Source: Membranipora membranacea (lineage: Eukaryota > Bryozoa > Gymnolaemata > Cheilostomatida > Membraniporidae). From it: DNA of 64,000 bases. Of this stretch, positions 15,401-24,400 are shown piece by piece (position 1 is the stretch's first letter; each line of letters starts with the position of its first letter). The stretch is taken from positions 13,969,501 to 14,033,500 of the forward strand of contig OU612070.1 in NCBI GenBank assembly GCA_914767715.1. The letters run 5' to 3'. A model generated the notes under the pieces. That model saw only the letters and a program-made list of their open reading frames with translations, did no database searches and was not told where the DNA came from. The position numbers and the translations under genes were made by a program.

Positions 15401-18400
15401 GAAAGAACATAGTTTTTTTGTGTGACTAGCTGGATGTATGTAATTTAGATTTGGACCCCTTTTATGTGACAGTTTAAACAGTTAATATCATAATTCTGTC
15501 AAGATAAATGTAAATTTAAAAGATATGTTGATTCATGAAATCATAAAACACTGAAGTTTTGATCAAACAATGAGGAAAATTCTTATTTCTGTACCACAGA
15601 AGTATGCTGCATCGGCATACCTGATTGATACACTTCCAGCTCAGTAAAGCAGAGATAATTTTCCTCTTGTTGGTATCTCGTAATCTTCACATAACGACCT
15701 ATGATAGGGTCAGATCTGTAGAACTCCTCAGGCTGAGCTCCGCTCTGGCTGCCGGGTCGATGATAAAATAGCGAGCTCTCCAAGTTCACACCTTCTAATG
15801 TCTCAGATACATAAAAGTGCAGGTCTGACACCTGTGAAGCTACAGAACAGTAAAACATGATCTTAAAACAAACTGGTGGTTTCGTTTATTTTTTCTATTT
15901 ATTTTTTTGTTCACTTTATTTCACCAATCAAGGTATTGGTTGTTATATTAGGCCATAAATAACAAATAAATAACAAACAACAAATAAATAAAAAAACAAA
16001 TAACGAAATCTAAGTAAATCTAATACACAACCACTTAGAATAGAGAATATATAATGTGCATATAGGTAGTATTATTGAGAGGAAATTTTTTTTTGCTCAT
16101 TTCAACCTGGGACATAGATAGCTCCTTGTCATAATTAATGGTAAAGCAACAGTCTTAAAAGTGATACTGCTATTAAAAGATGTTTATTCAGAAGATATAG
16201 GAACCTTCCTCAACAACCCAATTTGGGATTCCACCACTAAATTAAGATTCTGAGGATTATAAGACGTCCTTAGATGATCCAATTTGGGATTCTACCATGA
16301 GTTTTGACGTACTTACCAAAATAATTCCACATGATAATTCTGTTGACGGGGTATGGAGCTCCCAAGTCTATCACAAGGAACGGATCAACCTAAAAAATAT
16401 GATTTGACTCAATAATCTAACATCAGCATTAAGCAGACACGGTTTGCTTCCTCAAAGGATTTAAAACTGTCAACAACAATAATTCTGTAATAAGTTATAA
16501 CCTCTAAATAAGAAAAATTTCACCAAATTTTATAGATACAGTGTAATGTAGATAATTCAAAGCCTGTTAATATGGTCCAGGATTGGCCAATGATTTTTAC
16601 ACCCTGTTAATTCAAAGTTGTTATTGTAATTCGAAATTGTCTCCTCTGACCTCCTCCTCAAAAGGGCTCATGATTCAAAGTTGTCTTTTCTGGCCAATGA
16701 AGAAGGTAACTCCTTGTTAACATGTTTGTTTGTGGCAAATCAGACAAAGGGAGTGATTATGATCTGGATTAAACATGGTTAACATACAGTTCTAGAACAG
16801 AAACTCTGTGATAGTGTAGCATGTTCTCCGATACCATCAACTGCATGTTCAGAGTAATAATAACCAGATCGCTCACTTGTGTTCACTACAGTTTTCCCTG
16901 CAACACACACATTACCATAAGAATACACATATTACCACGAGATAATACTCATATTACCATAAGAATACACATATTACCATATCATACACATGTAACCATA
17001 TAATATGAATATTACCATTTTGATACACATGTTACCATATAATGCACATGTTACCATGGGAATATAGACCTCAAGATATAATAGATGGTATATACATATA
17101 TATAGTTCTTTGCTTCTCTATTATATAGAAGCAGTTATAGAGAAGCAGAATCTCTGAACCATTCTATTCGGAACTATCACAACTTACCCAGAGCAAGATT
17201 TTCACCATATGGACTTGGTGTTGGTTCAGGTGTTGTTGTTGGTGTTGTTGTTGCTGTTGTTGTTGGTGTGGTGACAACCACTGCAGAAGCATTGACAATC
17301 TCTGGAAGTTAAAAAACAATTATGTAGATGGACTCAATCGATTCAGTAACTCACAATATTGACTTACATAAGCACATAGAGTGTCTGGTCCATTCATGAA
17401 GAGTACATGGAGAGCCCCAAAAAGACTATGTTTAAAATACTATGTGCTGTTATTTACAATGTGAAGAATAATACAATTCATCATAAAATTACAACAAAAT
17501 ATTCAATTCAACAAGATAAGACCCTTTTCTAGCTTCGTTGACAATAAGGTAATCTACCTAAAACAAAACAGAGGTTTTGACATACCATCGGCATTGTAGA
17601 CTTCAATCTCAGTAAAACAGAAGAAGTTTGTCTCCTGCTGATACTTCATGACCTTTACATAACGACCTGGTAGAGGATCAGATCTGATAAACTGTTCAGG
17701 CTGATCTCCAGTTTGACTTCCGGGTCGATGATAGAAGAGAGAGGATTCTAAACTCAGACCCTCCAGAGTATCAGATACATATATCCTTATATCTTTCACC
17801 TGAGAAGCTGAGATAGGTAAAGAAGATCTGTGAGATTTGATATCATGAGCCAAAGTGTATTAGGGATTATCAACCAGAAATGATGTTAGAAAGAATACAA
17901 ACTTCACTCATTCAGGTTGGCCATTTACCTTTCCATTGTATTATGTTTCCTCCAAAGGCATGTAAAATGTTTTGAGAATAGCCGCAGCAAACAATATATG
18001 ATATTCGTACTTGTTTACTAGGATCTACTTAATACTCAACCTTACCAAAGTAGTTCCACATGGCAATAGTCGTAATATTATAGGATAATCCGAGGTCCAG
18101 TACCCAGAAAGGATCGATCTGAAATTAAAATGAACTCCGATTATAAGCTGTACTCTAAAAACACCCCAAGCTACTTCTTGTTTTGTGGACAATCAAAGTA
18201 TAGGTGAGAAATCCGGACATTGGGTGCCAGATAATTGTAGAAACGCTTATTTTTGTGAGGTGGCTCTAGCCTTTTAGCGCGGCCAGCTTTCTTCCAGAAG
18301 AAAAAAAAGTGGCTGCAAGTCTATTCATGTTTCTCTTGCTTACCGATCTAGAACAGAAGCTATTTGTTAATGGAGCATCTTCTCCAACACCATCCGCTGC

Positions 18401-21400
18401 ATTCTGAGGATAGTATGATCCGTAAGGATCACTTGTGTTCACAACTGTCTTATCTGCGTTTTATAATAAACACATTTTACACATGGTTGTAATAAACAAA
18501 GGTTAAGTATGCAAAGCAAAGCTACAGTTAGAGGGTGATTTAATGTTAACTAGCAATAAATTTGGCTAGCTGAGCTTTGTGTCCAAGTATAGAGGGTGAG
18601 TAAATTTTAGCTAGCTTTCAAGTTAGCTTTGAAAACCTCTCTTCTCCAGGGTAATACAGTTCATTACTTGCAAGCCAACCGTTGTGAACATCATTGAAGT
18701 AAGATCACTAAAATACGTCAATGATTACAAATATACATAATATACTGACTTGTAAGTTTATTTAATACCCTACCTTGAGCGATATTTGTACCGAGTAGAG
18801 TTGCAGCACTGCTTGTTGTAGTTTGAGCCTGATTTGTAGTTCTTATGGTCACGGCTTCCTCACCTATGCAGAACAAATTGAATGTCAACAAAATTGATTA
18901 CATGGCATGCCTTTGAACTTGAATTGATTGAGCAAAGACATTTTTGTTTTAACCAGCATCTTCCTTCCAAAGAAAGAGAGGCCTTTATTGAGTCAAGCCA
19001 CAAGCTACAAAGATCCATGGTGTACAAACATAAGGTTCTTAGAAATTTAATCTCTGAACTGCAGTATTTAAAATGCAAACCTTCCGTTTGGTAGACTTCG
19101 ATCTCAGTAAAACAGAAGAAGTTTGTCTCCTGCTGATACTTCATAACTTTTACATAACGACCTGATAGATGATCAGATCTGATAAACTGCTCAGGCTGAT
19201 CTCCAGTTTGACTTCCGGGTCGATGATAGAAGAGAGAAGATTCTAAACTCAAACCCTCCAGAGTATCAGATACGTATATCCTTATATCTTTTACCTGAGA
19301 AGCTGAAAAAAAGTGAGAATTCTTATGATTAGGTTCAATTTTTTGTACCTTGGAAAGACAAGTATACACTGGAGTTGAAATTATATTGCAACAGCAGAGA
19401 AAAAATATATGTGTTACCTGCTTACGTAAATGTTACAAGACGATGATTAGTGGAGTTGTTCGTTCAGACAGGTTTTACGTGTCTTGCAGTGTGCTCAATA
19501 CAAACAAAAGAGAAATAAAAAATAGTTGTCATCTCACCAAAGTAGTTCCACATGACAACTCTCTTAACAGGATATGATGCTCCAAGATCAACTACCCAGA
19601 AAGGATCAACCTGAAAGAAAGATCAATATTAATACGGCATAAGCATCAGATTATTGAATGTGTGGTTTGCATTGCAAAACACCAAAACGTTTAATCAAGT
19701 CCCAAATTAGACAAGAAAGAGTTAAAATTCAGGCACTGAGCGCATTCTTAATTGTTTTTGCCGCTACAGTGTAAAGAATAAGCGGCATCAGAATCATGGC
19801 AAATAATCACTAAATATGGAATTCACATATTTAACTAACCGTCTTTGAGCAGAAACTGTTTGTCAGAGGGGCATCTTCTCCCAGGCCATCCACTGGATTC
19901 TCAGGATAGTAAGAGCCATAAATATCACTGTTTTCAACTATTGATTTCCCTAAGGCCAGGTTGGAATTTATATCTGGACTTGTGGCAGGCCTTGTGGTGG
20001 TTGTTGTTGTGCTAGATAGTGTTGTAGTTGTGAATCTAGATGTTGTAGCTGATGTGGGTGTTGTAGATGTTGTAGCTGATGTGGGTGTTGTAGATGTTAT
20101 TGATGTGGGTGTTGTAGATGTTGATCGCGCTGGATTAGCTGATGTGGCTGTAGCTGAAGTTCCATATATCTCCACCTCGTTGAAGCACAGATGTTGAGAG
20201 GAGGAGGTATCATTATTAGCAATGATCACACGGACATATCTTCCTCTTACTGCCCGCCTACATGAGAATATCTCAGGGCGGAGCTTAGGTGTCCCTCTCC
20301 GGAAATGAAACACTGAGTTAGGATCATCTAGACCTTCCAGGCTGTCAGAAATGAAGAATGCTATATTCTCTACCTGGTGGCCTGAAACAGAATATATAAA
20401 ATGTTGAAGATGAAGAGCCAGAAATTTCAGTTTTGAGTAATTTTCCCAGCTAAATTAAGCAGGTAGAATTGGAAGTTGAGATTGGCAGGTAGACTTGGCA
20501 GGCCGATACAGCGGCTGCACATAGATCAAGTTTGTTCCTTCTGTGGTGGCTGAGGGATATTGCAAATTTTTGGTATTGAGGTGCCGCGCTAATGCGTGCG
20601 GAATAGTTTTCCAAAGTTGTCTTCTGTTGTTCACAGCGGACAATTTTTTTACTACATTTTTTTCCTTCAATTTATAAAGGGGTTTCTTACTGTTCCCTCA
20701 GGAGCAGCACCTCGATACCAAACATTTGCAATGTCCCTCCGCCGCCACAGAGGGAACAAACTTGTTCTAGGCTAGACAAAGCACGTAAAGGGACACATAT
20801 ATGTATAATATATATATATATATCAATCTTATATGCTGATCAAGTCATTTGGACATATGAGACGATGCACAACAAAAATATATGGTAAAACAAATCAAGT
20901 GAATGTGTTAAAAATGTTTTTGTCAAGGAGGGCTGTTCTTCATATTATTATCATTAAATGATTTTCGGCCTTATCACTTACCATAATCATGTAGTGTATC
21001 TCTGGCCCATAGCTTTATCACATTGATCATATAACTCTGCTCCAGATCAATCGTCACATGCGGGAAAACCTGATAAATCAAACAATTTTCTTCATTCTCA
21101 GGCATCAAAGAGGTAAAAAGATTGTGAAATGAAGTAACCAAGTCAAACACTCATGTATTTATTTATGATAAGTGGCCCCTGATGATGAAAAAATTTTTTT
21201 TCTCAAAACCCTACACCCTGTAATGAAGGCAAATATCACATAAGATATATGTCAATCGTCTTATAAGTATTTGGGTATGTAGGTTGTCAGCCATTCAATG
21301 ATCACTACGATCAACATTGAGGTGGGTTTTCATATTTGGTGAGCATGAATAGGCAAAGCATAGAATGAAAATAATGAAAGTAGGGAGTCAGAAAATATTT

Positions 21401-24400
21401 ACAGTTTGTGAGCAGAATCCCGAGGAGTAGCTCTCTGTATCACCATCTACTACATTCTCAGCTACATAACTCTGATATGCAGCCGTCGACTCAGCTATAG
21501 ATTTACCTGCAACAATCAACTGTATGAAATCTACAGGGAATCTAGATATTTCAAAGCATGCCAGGCGAGAAGTTGGTTCACCTGTGAAACTGAAGGTCTG
21601 CTATGGGGGGGGGATGTTTCAGATGACTTCAATTGATGCTCGGATGCTTAATTTTGGTTACGACTTCATTACTGCTAAAAACAGGCAAGTTGAATAATGT
21701 CACGATGGCCACGGTGGCAGATAGCCAGTGTGGTGACTGAGCAGGCAGGCATGGGAGCCTGTAAACTGCGATATCACGTCATAAAAGGCCTGTTGAAATG
21801 GCTATTAATAGCTTATACATACATGCAAATATACGAAGGACTGACTTACCGCTGGCCAGATTTTCTCCAAAGTTATAGGTGCCGGTGTATATGTCACATT
21901 GATTGTCGACATGATTAGGAGGAGGAACAGTGTAGGTACCTGTGGATAGTGTACCTGCAATAAGTCAAGGTACAAACCAAATCATTCTTGATTAATCAAT
22001 TAAGATCAAATAATATATATCTTAGAGTCTGGACCATAAGAGTAGGCAGTTGAGATTAATGAAGCCTTTGGGAACCAAACTCAACTTACTGGGCTGGTGT
22101 TGCCCATCCGATGTGTGTACCCTTAATCTGAAGGGCAAAATGAATATTCAGATCACAATTGAAAGCGAACAAGCGGCATGTTTAACACTTTCATAATAAC
22201 AGAACTTAGGCACATACAATACCAGTTGACTGGTTCTGGAATGCATAATACCCCGTCTGTCTTGACAAGCTTGTCATGACAGGCTATATAATACATTGCT
22301 AAAATCATGATCGTGTTTCCAGTTACGTACCGTAAACTTCGAGCTCAGAGAAACAGAACCACCCGCTATCATCATCTTTTCTCATACGTACTCTAACATA
22401 CCTTCCTCTCATAGGCACATCATGTGTAAAAACCTCACGGCGAGATGTAGGCGTACCGGGTCTATATATAAACAGTGTCGGGTCACTACCCAGCCAATCA
22501 ACAGGCTCCATCATTTCAAGGTCATCCCCAACATGGAACTCCAAATCTTTCGTTTGGATAGCTACAAACACATAGACATTGATACATTGATGGTTTATTT
22601 CTATGATAAACAGATAGCGTGCAAAATTTGTATGCTCTTAAACGGAAACGCTAAATGAATTAAATATACAAATAGATATTACAATGCTTAGTAGGTACTT
22701 ACCGAAGCCTCTCCCCTCATTCCATCGTTCCCTTGACCACAGGGTAATAGTATCTATATCATGTGAGGTTCCCAAGTCTACAGCCACAAATGGCCGCGGC
22801 TAAAATAAGGAATCCGGAAAATAAGAATGTCAAGATCATTACTACAAAATCAATCCTGATCAAATATACAGAAGAAATTAGGACTGAACAAAAATTAGGG
22901 GGTTACATAGACCACTTCACAGTAGAAGATCCCAAATTCCAACCTTATTGCTGTCTGTTGACCACTTGACGTATTAAATGTTACAACTCTGTTTATAATG
23001 GAGCAGATATTACATCTCCCCCCCCCCCCTTTAGACAACCATTATATCGCGGTATTCTCTCAAGAGAGACATTGGATTCAAGAATATCCATCCAAACTGT
23101 AATTAACTTACAGTACGAGAACAGAAGCCACTTGAATCACCGGCCTGTCCGTCGATGACATTCTCGGGTGGATAATCGCAGGAACCATCGGTGCATGTGT
23201 AGTGTTCACTGGAGTCAGCTATGCTCTTATCTGGTAACAGAGAGGGTAAGATATAGGCTTCACACTTCCGCAGATAAAGGACGGAAACGAGAATACATTT
23301 TTTTTTAAATACAATAAATACACTATCAATGCCAGTAATAACAGATATTTACCAAGGGCAACATTTGTTCCACTTATAGGAACAGTGGTGAGACCGGTTG
23401 AGGCTGTTAGAGGCGTTGATGGCATCGTGGTGGTTGTTGGTGTTGTGGTGGAAGTTGTGGTTGTTGGTGTTGTGATGGTTGTTGGTGTTGTGATGGTTGT
23501 TGGTGTTGTAATTGTTGTTGGTCTTGTGGTGGTTGTTGTTGTGGATGTTGGTGTTGTAGTGATAGTCGGCATTGTTGGTGTTGTGGTGGGGGTTGTTGTC
23601 TTTGTTGGTATCGTAGTGGTAGTTGGCGTTGTTGATGATAAAGTTGTAGTTGTTGTTGTGGTGAGGATTGTTGTGATGGGGGTTGTTGTGGTGGGCGATG
23701 CTGTAGTCGTAGTTGTAGGTTTCACATGCTGGGGGATTGCTGAAAAAAATAATGTAATGTTCACTTATACAAAAAATTTCTCAGTGGGTATGTCACAACC
23801 AAATTTTTGTTACCATGCACCAGTTATTGATATTTCACGCTTACATACTACATACTACATACTACTATTCATTTGGATCAGCATTGATGACCTCTCCGGG
23901 CTGCTCACTCATTATTAGTATTATTCATTTATTTATAGAGGTTGGCTTGAAAGTATACAAATTACAAATAGTTGAAGGTTACTTGTTGACCTCTGAGACT
24001 GAAAAAAAATCAAGATTGATTAGGCTGTGGTTAAAGTATGTGAGAGTAATTTGACATGGTGGATCAAAAATTGTTACGTCATGCAGAGCAAAACTAAAAT
24101 ACAGTGGTTATTAAAATATGGAACAAAAAAGGACAAAAATAAAGTAAAATTATATATCTCACCTTGGCAAAATCTGCCATTTCCTCTGTATCCAGGTTTA
24201 CAGGTACACCTGTACCCACCAAGTGTGTTCTCACATAGAGCTTTGCCTTTATCACAGCTATCTGTCCTTCTGCGGCATTCATCAACATCTAAAATAATAC
24301 ACATCAACATCTACAATATTATACATCAACATCTACAATAATATACATCAACACCTACAATATTATACATCAACATCTACAATAATAGACATCAACATCT

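Larger units (their letters stand above)
3368..17807. repeat. Array of 4.13-4.28 kb segmental tandem duplications (about 3.3 units)
   Basis: Equivalent exons recur at fixed spacing. Type 1 exon A starts at 4222, 8376, 12509 and 16788 (spacing 4154, 4133, 4279). Type 2 exon C starts at 5054, 9173, 13378 and 17586. Intron sequence is almost as similar as exon sequence, so the units are recent or homogenised. Each full unit carries two FTP domains and two linkers. Confidence 0.9.

Noticed and set aside
4255-17003. Repeated plus-strand frames (MFSDTINCMFRV...) in every array unit
   Set aside because: They are antisense to exon A and run into the intronic minisatellite; similarity between them only reflects the tandem duplication.
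17586-17807. RSDPLPGR-type string matching the RxD-x4-R spacing of F-type lectins
   Set aside because: It lies just before the GRYV strand, not at the position of the sugar-binding motif, so I treat the match as coincidence.
19961-23918. Val/Gly-rich plus-strand frames
   Set aside because: Antisense of Thr-rich linker exons.
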